From Thalassia testudinum (taxonomy: Eukaryota; Streptophyta; Magnoliopsida; Alismatales; Hydrocharitaceae), in the NCBI GenBank assembly GCA_037157565.1, contig JAZHRO010000002.1:31206501-31270500 (forward strand): a stretch of 64,000 nucleotides of DNA. Reading direction: 5' to 3'. The notes beneath the pieces were generated by a model. It saw nothing but the letters and a program-made list of their open reading frames with translations, was not told where the DNA came from and made no database searches. Positions 32,429-43,746 of the stretch are shown one piece after another (the stretch's first letter is position 1; each line of letters starts with the position of its first letter). The position numbers and the translations under genes were made by a program.

Positions 32429-34638
32429 TGATAGCGAAATACGCGTGATTTGTAAAAGCAGGTTTTTAACGTCGTTGTAACACGCGAATCCGCTTTCGCT
32501 TTTAAATTTATATCCTAGATAGGGGAAGTATCTAGGGTCGTCCAAGGAGGCTAAATGGTTGCAAAATTAATCTTCTTGCTTACAAATAGATCTCAACTTT
32601 CTTTTTGGTATTTTTCAATATATCATTTTTTTGTTTTAAATTAAGACAACATGCAAAATGGTGGCGGGAAGGTGATTTACACTTCAATTTAAAATACTAC
32701 TTCTAAGTGGCAAGTAGAGCTTCTCCCTAAGCTCACTCTAGGCAAGTGGAGGCCTAGAATAATTAGGGAGAGGGAGTGAAGAATGCTAAAAACAAGCAAG
32801 TAGAAATGCAAAATAGAAAATTGCAAAGAAGGCAACTTAGATTGATGAAAAGTGTTTTATAAAAAAAGCCTAGTAGAGGAATGCTTCTACTACAAGAAAA
32901 ATTAAAATAAAGAAAAGCAAACACAAATCCTCTAGATAGATGGTGAAGAAGAGGGCTTCTTGCTCCAAGGTTGGTGACTCCCAATCTTGAAAAGAATCCT
33001 TCAACTCCTTCCTTGCTGTACTCCGCCAAGGTGATGTCCTCCAAGGCAAGCCCTAAGGGGGCGTGCCCTAAGCTCTCTCTCCAAGGGTGGACGTCCACCC
33101 TAGGTCCTTCTCCTTTGCCTGGCCATCCTCCTTGAAGTGGAAGAGTCCTCCTCCTTGGCGTGGCCCAAGTTGAAGAGAGTGGGGAGAAGAAGGCACCAAA
33201 AGGGCAGGTGATGTGCCCCTTTAATCTCCTTCTCTACTCCTTCTTCTTGGTCGTAGGTATAGGTGGTTTAGGTAGCAAAATACACTAATGGAGGATGCCC
33301 CAAAATGGTGGTAGGTGGTGGGTTTTTATAGAATAGGAAGGGGGCTAAGGTGACCCTTGAAATGGAGGGCTAGGATGGAAGGATGGAGGTGGTTGGTGAT
33401 CCTATGGCCAAGGGTGTTTGGCACCACCTTAAGGAACACCTAAGGGGTGGTTATGGGTGTTGACACCCCTTGATGTTGGCGCCAAAATGGCTTCTAGAAG
33501 GTGGTCTAAGTTGGCGCCAAGAAGGGTTCTAGAAGGAGGGGTAGGTGGATGGCTAGGATGGGTTATGTGGGTAGGTGTAGGGTGGATGAAGGGCTGAAAG
33601 TTGGCGCCAATATAGAGGTGGTTAAGGGTAGTTTTTGGCGCCAACTTATGGTGTCTTTTGGTGGTGATAATGGGGTGAAGGGATGGCTAGGAGGTGGCAC
33701 CAACTTGAGTAGGGTAGCTAGCTTAAGTAGGCTTAAGTTGGTGGAGCTAGCTAGGGTTGAATTTGAAGGTGGTGGATGGCCAAGGAGCTGGTTGCTAGCT
33801 AAGCTAAGCTAAGCTAGCTTAGCTAAAGGTGGAGTAGAGGAGAAGGTGTTGGAGCTAGGGCTGGAGCTGGTTGCTGCTGAAGAGGCTGGCATGGGGCTAC
33901 TCTAGCTAGCTTAGCTTACTAATTCTTTGCTAGTTGCTAAGCCAAGCTAAAGTAAGCTAGCTTCTACCATAATGAGCTGAGGTGAGCTAGGTCTGGTGCT
34001 CCCGGGGAGAATCAAGCTGGTTGAGGCAGCTAAGGTAGCTTAGCTCAACTGAGTTGAGCTAAGCTAAGTCCCCGGGAGTTGGACTTAAGCTTCTTGAGCT
34101 GGGATGAGTTCTTCTTCAGCTGGCTGGAGTTGAGTGGAGCTGGATGTAGCTGGATCTGAGATGGGGTGAACTCCTGTCAACTCAGCTGAGCTAGCTAGAG
34201 CTCCCTGTGGACTAGTGGGAGCTGAGATGAGCTAGACTCAGCTAAGTTGAGTTGGATCTGAGCTAACTTGAGCTAGGGTGAGCTAAGATGGACTCTCTTG
34301 AGCTGCCATTCAACTGAGATTAGCTGAATGGAGCTGGGTTGAGCTAACCCTAGTTCAAGTGAGCTAGGTTCCAGCTGTGGTGAGCTGGATCAAGCTGAGT
34401 TCCATCTAGTCTGAGCTTCTCCTTCACCATTTGCCTTCTTGAGTGCTAGGGTTTTAGGGATCTGTATATCTGTACATCCCTAACACTCACAAAAACATAT
34501 TGAAAAGATAATAAAAAATGCAATGCATGCTTAATTATTTTATGCCTAAATGCAGCCCAAAAACCCATTTTCGGAGTAAAATCCTAAGAGCTAGGTTTGT
34601 TTTAATGCATAAGAATGATGATAAACTGGTGTTTATCA
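32429..34638 (-). repeat. Solo LTR B- nested in B+ (opposite orientation)
   Basis: A complete LTR of 2,210 bp in reverse: TGATAGCGAAATACGCG to TGTTTATCA, with exact target duplication CCCAC (32424-32428 and 34639-34643). It lies inside an LTR of its own family, so its halves are inverted repeats of the flanking B+ halves. It contains four TTGGCGCCAA copies (33476-33644) and a TATA box at 33323-33330. Confidence 0.95.
33476..33644 (-). promoter_or_regulatory. Cluster of four TTGGCGCCAA palindromes in B- U3
   Basis: Exact copies at 33476-33485, 33511-33520, 33601-33610 and 33635-33644, about 150-320 nt upstream of the TATA box in the LTR sense. H and B+ carry diverged copies. The motif resembles E2F sites (TTTGGCGC) and also includes the first seven bases of the primer-binding site. 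Confidence 0.45.
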
Positions 34639-35678
34639 CCCACCACCATTCAAAGCATCCTTGGCTAGTAATTTCACTCTCATATTCTACCTAGAAGCCC
34701 ATGCCCAAGAGAGAAGAAGAAGATTAAGGGGATATTCTGTCCCCTTGGTGCCTTCCCCTCTTCCCTTCTCTCTTAAGCCCACGCCAGCCAAAGGAGAAGC
34801 CAGGCAAGGAAGATCTTTGGAGGAGATCTTGGAGGTGGTCCACACCACCTTGTAGGAGCTTTTGAGGGTGGTGCACACCCACCCCTTGGAGGAGAGAATT
34901 GAAGGTGGTAGCACCCACCTTGGAGGAGCTCTCAAGGAAGGAGAAGAAGGAGGCCCTCTTTTCAAGCCAAGGAGCAGCTAGGCTTGGAGCAAGGAGACTC
35001 CCTTTTTCACCAATTTTTGCAAGAGGATTTGTGTTTCTTTTATTGCTTTAAAAATTTTTTTATTTCTAGTAGAAGCATTCCTTTACTTGTCTTGGAAAAA
35101 GAACACAATTTGAGTTAATCAAATTGCCTTCTTTTTAATTTTCAGTTGCAATTGTTACTGTTGTTCTAGCAGTTATTCTACTTCCACTCCCTAATTACTC
35201 TAGGCCTCCACTTGCCTAGAGTGAGCTTAGGTAGTGGACTTTTTAATCTCTTAAGTTTCAGCTTAGCATTTTAGGTGTTAGGACTCTTTTGTCACAACTC
35301 GCACTTTTCCCGTATTATTTCAAAACACAAAAAATATATATTTAAAATACCAAAAAGAAAGTTGAGATGTTTTTTTAGCAAGAGAATTGAATTGCAATTT
35401 TTTCCTCCTTGGACGACCCTAGATACTCCCCTATCTAGGATATAAATTTAAAAGTGTATGCGAATTCGCGTGTTACAACGACGTTAAAAACCCGCTTTTA
35501 CAAATCACGCATATTTCGCATCAGGATGTTCCCCGTAATTTGAAGGATCATAAAAATCCTTCAAGGGCTGAGTGCCTTGCATTCTCTGGAACCATTCTTG
35601 CATTCTTTGCATTTGTTCCAGCTACCTTTGAAATACCTCTTGCGGATCCTGAGGTAGAGGAGGCTGTTGATCGGCCAT

Positions 35679-36988
35679 GGGATCAATTTGGCCAAAATCC
35701 AATCTACGCCTCCTAGAATACTCTAGTGGTCCTTCCAATCGGGGATTCAATGACCTTCTTCGTAGCATAAACTAGGAAAAGGTCGGAAGGACTGGGGATG
35801 AGAACCCTGCAGCACAACAAAACAAGCCTGTCCTTAAGTAGGGTAGCCTAAGGATCTACAAACTCTCAGAACCTGCCTTAAGATTATAAACGATTTACTC
35901 TACTTGTGTCTGCTCAATCCAACCAGTTAGAAGGAGGGACTGGGGAGAAGGTTCTTCCTTCGGCTTACGCCTTCGGCTCCTAGTGTACCCCCCAGCCGTG
36001 GTCGTTTGATGCTACTCCCCTAGCTAGACATCAGATTCATCATTACAAGCAGGTTAATTATAAACAATCTCAGGTTGGACCCCGAAGAGTGAATCAGTCC
36101 TTAAGGCCAACGTCTACTCAATTTTATTGAGGCCTGGGATTGTAGTGCTTATGGAATGTGGTGGGCCCTTAAAATGGGTTGTGCCCTTAATGATCAATTG
36201 AGTATGTGTAAGTACATGCACAAGCAGGGTTTTCAAGCAAGATTATTTGTGATGAGTAGATTTTAGAGTTCAAATCTTGCTTAAGTAGCTTTTAGGGTTT
36301 AGAATTAGGTTTAATTCAATCAAGTTTGAGGCAAACTAGGTTTTCAAGCACGGGTGAAGATCACTTTCCTTTTGAAATCAGAAATAAAGTGGAGTGCCTG
36401 GTATGATCCTAGATTGAAAACCCTAAGAGGAAGCTACTTAGTGAGTTGATTTTATGTTCAGTGGTGCGGCCCAAATAACTCAAACAATTGGCCACAATTG
36501 CACCACTGAGTTAGGCACACAAAAATGATTAACCTAGAATGATCTCTACTCTTTTATGTGTTGATTTACATGTACCGGTTCCACAGATCAGAATCCGGTT
36601 GAGTAGAAGAAAATCAATTAGGTTAAGTGCCTTGAATGTGGGTGTATGTTGTGTGTATGTTGAATTACCCCCAAGAAATATCTTTTTGTTTTTTTTTTTA
36701 TATGTGAGGGTAAAATGAATGTGGGTGGAAATCCAAGCAACCAAACTAATTCTAGGATTTATGCAAACACCTAGGTTAATTGGAGTTTGAATTAATGTGA
36801 TGAAATGAAATCTATGGAGGGGGAAGAATGGGGAGCACTTACAGTTGTCTTCAACTGCACTTTACTCCGATCTACCGCTTGACGATTCACTGATAGAGGT
36901 ATCTACAAAATAATAGACACGAGATAAAGCAAGTTAGAAAACAGTAAAGTGCGCGAAATGCGGAAAGGAGATCAAAAAAATCGTTGCC
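35679..36988 (-). other. G 5' leader
   Basis: Non-coding leader with the conserved box at 35930-36035 (GTCAAACGACC, GGCTGGGGGGTACACTAGG, GAAGGAAGAACCTTC). A T-rich run is at 36685-36700. It is an inverted near-copy of D's leader. Confidence 0.65.
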
Positions 36989-37006
36989 TCCTCAGCAACG
37001 GTGCCA
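36989..37006 (-). other. Primer-binding site of G
   Basis: The minus strand reads TGGCACCGTTGCTGAGGA, three differences from the tRNA-Asp form, three bases from the LTR. Confidence 0.7.
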
Positions 37007-37009
37007 AAA

Positions 37010-38672
37010 TGTTGAAGCCGAAAAACTATGCGTTTGCAAATGGATTTGAAAACCCGTCGTAGTCTGAGTCATGAAGAAATCCATTCAACAAATAAAATTT
37101 TTACTGAAAAATATGTAAAGAAATTCCGGGTTGAACACAGGGAGGCTACGTCGATCAAAATTCGCAGTTATTTTTTTTTTTGTATTTTTGTTTAAAGGGT
37201 GAAATAATCACAATGGAAGCAATATAAACAATGAGAGAGAGAGAGAGAAAGAACAATCACTTGTTATTGAATAATGTTTTTTACAACTAAGAAAGCGAGA
37301 AATGATTTCACTAGAAAGCGAGAAATTGTTATAACTAGAAAGCAGAAAAATTCTACTCTAGAAAGCGGAAAAAGAAGGGAGAGAGAAGTTATCCTCCTCG
37401 ACGATCGATTGGAGAATGAGCTAGATGGAACAACTCCTGGAAGATGAGGATTGGAGCGAGAAGAAGGGGGATGAAGCAGGAGGAATGGGAACAAAGCAGC
37501 ACATCGTCGTCGTCGTGGGATCCGCTTTCGGAATGTGGTGAAAACTTGGTTTTAGCTCTTAAGAAGCATCTTGGGTGTGGGACAAGCTTCTCTTATGCTT
37601 TGGAGAGGGAGAGAGGAGAAGGAAGGGATGAGAAATTCGTATGGTAGGGGTCTCCTTTTATAGTTTCAAGGAGTGGGGGCATTTTGGTCATTACAACATT
37701 AAAAACATTAATTCAGGACCTTTAGTGACGAATAAATCCGTTACTAAAGGCCTGAACGTGGCCAACGTGTGCACGTTGCGCGCGTGCCCCCTCGCCTTCG
37801 CTACCTCAACACCTACGCATGATTGCGCACGCTCAGCCAACTGATAAAGTGATCGGATGGCTTAAACTGCCTCTTGCCAGTGCCGTGCACCTGCGTGCAA
37901 TAAGGCATTCGCGCTACGCATCTGATTGCGCGTGGGCACTATCGGCTGATCCGCGCCGCTGGATGCCAATGTCACAGCTGTGATAGTGCACCCACGCTCG
38001 AGGAGGGGTGCCACTCTTGCGAATCGATCCTTCGTCTCCCGCCTATGCAGTGCCTTAACCGCTGTGCTACGTGTGCGGTTGAGGCACGTGGATGAATTTT
38101 TTGCACGCATGCGTGTAGCCATTGGATGAGCATCCAATGGCGTAGATTCATCCAGCGGTTGAAGAAGGGAAGAGCTACGGCCGGAGCTGGGCGGCTAGGA
38201 TGGCACCACGTGGCGCCATCTAGGCCGTCCATCTTCTGAATGTTGTAGATGGTGCCACGAGTGTCGGATTGCATCAATTTTTGCGTCATTAGGCTACGAT
38301 CGTCGATTTGAACCCATCCATGCGGTCAGATTTATCGTCTGAAGTGTGGATTAACACCATCTTGGCCCTTTATTTTTAGGGTTCCTTGATCTCTATCTGG
38401 TGCTACGGATGTCCAATCAGGGCGATCTTGGAGTCCTTGAACTCCAATCGTCACCCTGATCAGATCCGTATGGTTGGATCTTCTATCCGAGGCCCCGATA
38501 AAAAGTTGCCCTATCCCTGACCATAAAAGGAGACAATTACTATACAATTTATACAACTTGACCTAAATGCATGATTATGCATGTTATGCAATATTTACAA
38601 TGTATAATGCTAATGTGACACTAAGAACATGCATTAATAGACATTTTAGGTTAATCAGATGTATGCACATCA
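37010..38672 (-). repeat. 5' LTR of G
   Basis: It runs from TGTTGAAGCCG to GCACATCA and is related to D's LTR. It contains a GA repeat (37230-37250), a TATA box (37656-37663), a TGACG palindrome (37720-37749, arms CTTTAGTGACGAAT and ATCCGTTACTAAAG), and a tRNA-like segment (38011-38080). Confidence 0.88.
38011..38080 (-). other. tRNA-like segment in U3 of G LTR
   Basis: On the minus strand CGTAGCACAGCGGTTAAGGC (A-box-like) is followed by GAAGGATCGATTCGC (B-box-like). The A box is among the best in the window, but the arms do not form a full cloverleaf. Confidence 0.55.
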
Positions 38673-38794
38673 TCCCACCTGAGCCAAGGAGCCTCCAAGC
38701 CCGTCGCAAGATCAGATCCCAGCCGTTGGATCTCAATCCAATAGCTGAGCAGCTACCTCATCGCGCGAGCATGACTCTTCTTTGCATCACACCG

Positions 38795-38870
38795 GTAGGC
38801 GTGGCGCAGCGGTGAGGGGAAGCGCTCTCAAAGAGCGGGCACGAGATCGAGCCGCGATTCGTCGTGCCTC
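38795..38870 (+). other. tRNA-like segment in U3 of F LTR
   Basis: GTGGCGCAGCGGTGAGGGGA resembles an A box and D-arm, and GAGATCGAGCCGCG resembles a B box. GCGCTCTCAAAGAGCG between them can form an anticodon-arm-like hairpin (CGCTCT/AGAGCG). Confidence 0.5.
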
Positions 38871-39452
38871 GTTACAGTGCCAAACGCAATAGCGTCGCTC
38901 AATCGTGATCAAGCGGTTGAGCTTTCCCACGTGTGATCCAACGCCGCCCATCGACGCGAAGGCGCACACTAGATCACACGCATGCCATTTGAGGCGTGCA
39001 TTTAAGATGCCCGCATGCAGTGCCAGCCATCCGATATCCTCAATCGCGCGAGGTGCGTGATTCAAATCAACGCGTGTGTGATCTGCGGGCGCATCTCGAC
39101 CGTGCGTTGCGACATCCAACGGCAGCCAGTGCATGCGCCAGTGATTCAAAATTCAAACGCTGGCAAGTGCACACTCTCCTCTTGCAATCTCAGCTGTCCG
39201 TGCCTGATCCAACGGTTAAAGATTGTCGCGCCTTTAACAGCTGCAAGCGTGAGCGTTGGGCATGGGCTTTACAATGACAAAAGGGTGGGCCTTTAGTGAT
39301 GCTTGTAGCTATCACTAAATGCCCTGCGTGGTGCGTGCGCCAGCCCAAGCAATGAAGAGGCGTGGATCTTCAATGACAGCTCAAGTGGCCTTTAGTGACG
39401 CTTATAGCTATCACTGAATGTCTATGCATGAGGCTCTCTCCTTCCCTCCACT

Positions 39453-39460
39453 ATATAAAC
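39453..39460 (+). promoter_or_regulatory. TATA box of F LTR
   Basis: TATATAAA within CCACTATATAAACACCCC, 34 nt after the second upstream palindrome. Confidence 0.65.
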
Positions 39461-40168
39461 ACCCCTACACCCCCCATTCCTCCTAATCTCTACCTACTCT
39501 ACTCCCACCTACTCATAAGCTCTAGCAAGCTTACCAACGCTCCATTAGAGCTTGTTCTCAAGCTCCCAAGGCTCCTATTAGTGTGGCAAACCTCTGCCTC
39601 ACCAAATATTCGTCCATCTTCCCATCCCCATTCATAGGTTGCCTTGGAGCTGTCCTCTCACCTCCATTCCGGTAGCAGATCATCTCTGTCTTCTCACCTC
39701 CATTCCGGAGCCACGCCGAATCTTTCCTCTATTAGACATCCTCTTGCATCTCGCCTTCATCATCCCGCTCCTCACCTCTTTCGTCCGAGCTTCTGCTAGG
39801 CGCCGTCGTCTCATCAAACAGCCGATTCGGGAGATTTCCTCTCACCCCCCTCTCTTTTTATACTTTCATAGTTGATTGTAATAGACATTGAAGTGATATC
39901 TATACCATTTTTGTTCCACCTCTATCTTGTGATTCGTTTGCTCGTTTTCTTCTTACAAAAACACAAAAAAAATAACAAATCCCTAAAATACCAAAAAGAA
40001 ACAAATCGAAGTGCAGTTTTCAGTTAAAGTAAACGTCGCCTCCCCATGTTCGACCCAGGACTCCCTTGGAGTTTCAGTATAAATTTTATCTGATTCACAT
40101 GTTTTGCAACTATGATGACGGGTTACTTGTAACCCTGATTTTAACTCGCGAAACATGTGCGACCATTT

Positions 40169-40186
40169 TGGCACCGTTGCTAGGGA
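40169..40186 (+). other. Primer-binding site of F
   Basis: TGGCACCGTTGCTAGGGA, three differences from the tRNA-Asp form, followed by GGC as in G. Confidence 0.75.
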
Positions 40187-41500
40187 GGCAACGGAATTTA
40201 CTTTATTATTTATTGTGCTTCTTTGCATTTACATAGCACTAACCCTACTTGTCTTTATTGTCATGCTGGTACCCTAGCATGGAGATCCAAGTGCGGTAGA
40301 CTGGAGTAAAGTGCGAGTAGAGTACTCTGTAAGTGTCCCCACATTCCTCCTCACTAGTTCATTTCACCACACTCATAACCAAGACCTAATCTACTTAGGT
40401 GTTTACATAAACCCTAGGATAGAATTATTTGTCTTGTTTGCCACCTTCATCCACCTCACCCCCGCATATATAAAAAAAAAAAAAGAGATACTTTTTGTAG
40501 GATGAATCAATATACACACTCTATACACCCACATTTGAGGCACATAATCGGACTTGATTTTCATCTAGTCAACCGAGCTTCCAACCTATGGACCCAATAC
40601 ACGAATTCAACACATAAAAGAGTAGAAATCATATTAGGTTAACCACCTTTTTGTGTGCCTTAATCAGTGGTGCATTTGAGCCAATTGATTGAATTGTTTG
40701 GGTCGCACCACCTAATCTAAAAGGGGTTCATTTTCTAGCTGCCCAATAGGATTCAATAATTAGGTCAAACCAGGAACTCCATATTTTTCTTGAATTATAA
40801 AGGAAAATACTTGAACACGTGCTTTCAACAACAAACTTGGTTTGCCTCACAAAAGTTGGTTGAAAACACCCAATATTTGAATCCTAAAAGCTATTAAGCA
40901 AGATTCGAACCCTAAAACTCACCTCATCATTAATAATCTTGCTTGAAAACCTCTTGGTTGTGCACATTCACACATTCTCAAACAAATCATTAAGGGCACA
41001 ACCCATTAAGGGCCCATCACATTCTGGAGCATCAATTTCCCAAGCCTAAATAAAATCAATTAGACGTTGGCCCTAAAGATTCATTTGCACGTCGGGATCT
41101 AGATTGAGATTATTCACGATTAACCTGCTTATACTAGTCAATCTGATGTCTAGCTAAGGGAGTAGCGTCAAACGACCGCGGCTGGGGGGTACACTAGGAA
41201 CTAGAGGCGCAAGCCAAAAGAAGAACCTTCTCCCCAGTCCCTCCTTCTAACTGGTCAGATTGCCTGGACATAAGTAGAGTAAATCATCCATAATCGTAGG
41301 ACGGATTCTGAGAGTTAGTAGACCTTAGGCTACCCGATCTAAGGATAGGCTTGTATTCTTGTGCTGCATTATTCCCTCTTTTCCCCATCCTTCTGACTTC
41401 CTTCCAGTGTATGCTTGGGAGGAGGTCATTGGACTTTAAATTGGAAGGACCTTTAGACCATTCTAGGAGGCAGAAGTTGAGCTATAGCAAAGCAGATCCC
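40187..41500 (+). other. F 5' leader
   Basis: Non-coding leader with the conserved box at 41140-41265 (GTCAAACGACC, GCTGGGGGGTACACTAGG, and an AAGAACCTTC hairpin partly lost). Confidence 0.6.
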
Positions 41501-41958
41501 ATGGCTGATCAACAACCACCTCCCCTACCCCCAAACCAGTAGGAGTTGATTCAGAGGCAGTTGGAAGAATTACAGCAGATGCAGCAATGGTTCCAACGTA
41601 TGTGTGGTTAGGGCGCTCGGCCCTTGAAGGATTTCTTCAATCCTTCAAACTATGGGTAACGTCCCGGTGTCATGATTCCTGCTGGAGACATAGAAATCAA
41701 GCACTAAGTCTTAAGTTTGATTAAGCATTTCCATGGGCATGTCTCGAAGGACCCATTCCAACACCTGAAAGATCTGAACACTTTGGTTCAGACCACTAGA
41801 GCAAGGAATGTGAACGAAGAGCAAATGATCATGAGTCTTTTCCCCCATTCTCTCAGGGATAAGGCCTCACATTGGTACTGAACTATAGGAAGGTCGATTG
41901 AAACTTGGGCTGCTCTTAAATCGGCTTTCTTGAAGAAATTCTTCCCTATCAGAAGGAT
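41501..41958 (+). pseudogene. gag: F gag, first part
   Basis: The start is the ATG at 41501 (MADQQPPPLPPNQ). The frame carries at least five stops but keeps gag signatures: LEELQQMQQWFQRM, LKDFFNPSNYG, LSLIKHFHG, KDPFQHLKDL, MSLFPHSLRDKASHW, LKSAFLKKFFP. It breaks at CAGAAGGA, where A3 is inserted, and the codons continue at 60647 (AGAAGGACCAATGCC). Confidence 0.85.
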
Positions 41959-43734
41959 TGTTGAATCTACGAGTTGCTACGCTAACGTGTTTGGTTTTGA
42001 AAAACCTGTCGTCATAGTATGAAAGTGAAGAACTCGTGTTCAACAATTAAAATTTATACCGGAATATAAATCCCAGGTCGAATTCAAGGAGGCAGACGTT
42101 CGATTTAAAAACATGCGTTTGTTTTATTTGTCATGAAGTAGAATAATTGATTAGAAACTATCTATCTATTTACAATAAATAGAAGAGAGAGAGAGAATGA
42201 GAGTGAGAGAGAATATTACAAACAAAAAAACCAAAAAGAGATGTAGAATGAACATGGAATTCATTATCAGAAGGATTGTTCATTAAACATTACGACTAGA
42301 AAGCAGGAAAATGATTAGACTAGAAAGCAGTAAATCTACTCTAGAAAGCAGTAAATCTATTCTAGAAAGTAGTAAAAAGAATGGGGAGAGAGATATCCTC
42401 CTCGACGGTCGCTTGGAGGACGAGTTGGACAGGACGACGCCTGGACCAAAGGGAACGGAGCAGGATGAAGAAGGACGAAGCGAGAAGAACGGGAATGGGG
42501 CAGCATGTCATTGTCGTCGTCGTCGCGGGATTCACTTCCGAAAGGGGGACGAAAATTTGACTTTATCTCTTGAGAAGCATCCCGGGTGTGGGATAAGCTT
42601 CTCTTGAGCTTTGGAGAGGGAGAGAAGAGAAGGAAGGGATGAGAATTTCGTGTGGAGGGGGTCTCCTTTTATAGTTGCAAGGAGTGAGGATAATTTGGTC
42701 ATTTTAATTTGAAAAACATTAAATCAGGGGTCTTTAGTGACGGATAAAACCGTTGCTAAAGACCCATCGTGGGCGTAGTGGGGTGGCTGCTTGCGTGCCC
42801 GCTCGCCTCCCGCACGTAATGCACGCTCCACGTTCTGCTAATCCTAGCCATCCGATCGTGAGATCGGACGGCTTAACTCGCGCCTCACAGTGCCTCCTTT
42901 GCGCGGAACGCCTACGTGTGATCTCGCGTGAGGCGTGCATGTACAATAGCGCGTGGGTGCTATCGAGCGCCCGCAGCTGCTCGATCCTCTCCTTGCGACT
43001 CGATAGCGCGCTACTTGCTTGCGTAAGTGCGTTCACCCGCTGTGCTACAGCGTTGCTTGTGTCGCGGAAAAGAATTTGTGTGCGTGCGATTAGGACTGTT
43101 GGATCAAGATCCAACGGTCAAGGCGGCTTCTTTAGGTGTGGCTCTGAGGAAGGGCATGTCAGTTGGGCGCAATCTCAGTCATTGGATCTTGATCCAACGG
43201 TGGAGATTCGTGGGTGCTAGCATCTTCAGAAGTTGAGGGCGATCGGTTGGGCAGTCGAGATGGCGCCACATGGCGCCATCTTGGCCATCCATGCTCTAGA
43301 TGATGTAGATGGTGCCACGGTTGTCGGATTGAGTCGATTTTCGCATCGTTAGGCTGCGATCGTCGATCCGAATCCATCCGTGCGGTTGGATTTGTCGTTT
43401 GAAGTGTGGATTCACACCATCTTGGCCCTTGATCTTCTAGGGTTCCCCGATCTTTATCTGATGCTATAGATGTCTGATTAGGGTGATCTTGGAGTCATTG
43501 AAGTCCAATCGTCATCCTGATGACATCTGTACGGTTGGATCTTCGATCTGAGGCCCCGATAAAAATTTTTCCCTATCCTTGAACATAAAAGGAGACAATT
43601 AACCTCCATTTTATTCAAACTAATCTAAATGCAAGATGATGCATGTTATGCAATATTTATAGTATGTAATGTAATCCTATGATTAAGAACATGCATAAAT
43701 AGACATCTTAAGTAGTGTAAACATGTTTACATTA
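41959..43734 (-). repeat. 3' LTR of A3
   Basis: It runs from TGTTGAATCTACG to TTTACATTA (terminal CA mutated to TA). It contains a TATA box near 42668, a palindrome CTTTAGTGACGGAT/ACCGTTGCTAAAG (42732-42761, partly decayed), a CCATCCGATC/GATCGGACGG palindrome near 42848, and a weak tRNA-like segment (42995-43062). The polypurine tract (GGCATGAGGGTA on the minus strand) is at 43735-43746. Confidence 0.92.
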
Positions 43735-43746
43735 TACCCTCATGCC

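Larger units (their letters stand above)
31053..35523 (+). repeat. Solo LTR B+ in G gag (H-family LTR)
   Basis: It starts TGATAAACACTAG and ends TTTCGCATCA, with the exact target duplication GGATG at 31048-31052 and 35524-35528. No interior remains, so it is a solo LTR from LTR-LTR recombination. It is split at 32428/34644 by the reversed solo LTR B-. The combined length without B- is about 2.26 kb. It contains an AGCT-rich repeat (31260-31960), a TATA box (32408-32415), and a U5 hairpin like H's. Confidence 0.93.
30940..35678 (-). pseudogene. gag: G gag, N-terminal fragment split by a solo LTR
   Basis: The start is the ATG at 35678 (MADQQPPLPQDPQEVFQ). A TAG replaces an expected CAG soon after, then QMQRMQEWFQRMQ and LKDFYDPSNYGE follow. 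The frame is cut at 35528 by B+ and resumes at 31052 with IPTRDIEIKSKV, LSLIKHFHGLGSEDPFQHLE before the deletion junction. The N-terminus is gag-like by comparison with F and E. The core gag domain is missing. Confidence 0.8.
30936..38672 (-). mobile_element. Element G remnant: 5' LTR, leader and gag start, minus strand
   Basis: It has a 5' LTR (37010-38672), primer-binding site, leader and the first part of gag, all on the minus strand. Gag is interrupted by the solo LTR B+ and ends at the fusion with C. G is close to D in LTR and leader. Its LTR ends exactly where F's LTR interior begins, so it probably inserted into F's LTR. The following TCCCA (38673-38677) would be its target duplication, but the left partner is missing. 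Confidence 0.75.
38673..40165 (+). repeat. F 5' LTR, 5'-truncated
   Basis: It begins inside U3 with TCCCACCTGAGCC and ends ATGTGCGACCA before the primer-binding site. It contains a tRNA-like segment (38795-38870), two palindromes of the CTTTAGTGA/TCACTRAA type (39291-39320 and 39390-39418), a TATA box (39453-39460), and a U5 box CCTCCCCATGTTCGACCC near 40038. Confidence 0.8.

Noticed and set aside
31260..34440. CRISPR-like or satellite array
   Set aside because: Units are short, degenerate and without spacers; the tract is part of a solo LTR with target duplications.
18308..38672. A single element with inverted LTRs (D left, G right)
   Set aside because: Flanks ACCCA and TCCCA differ and H's gag does not resume at 38673; D and G are better explained as separate related elements with a deletion between.
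29136..38672. One intact minus-strand element with C as 3' LTR and G as 5' LTR
   Set aside because: The two LTRs belong to different subfamilies and the flanking pentamers GAAGG and TCCCA do not match.
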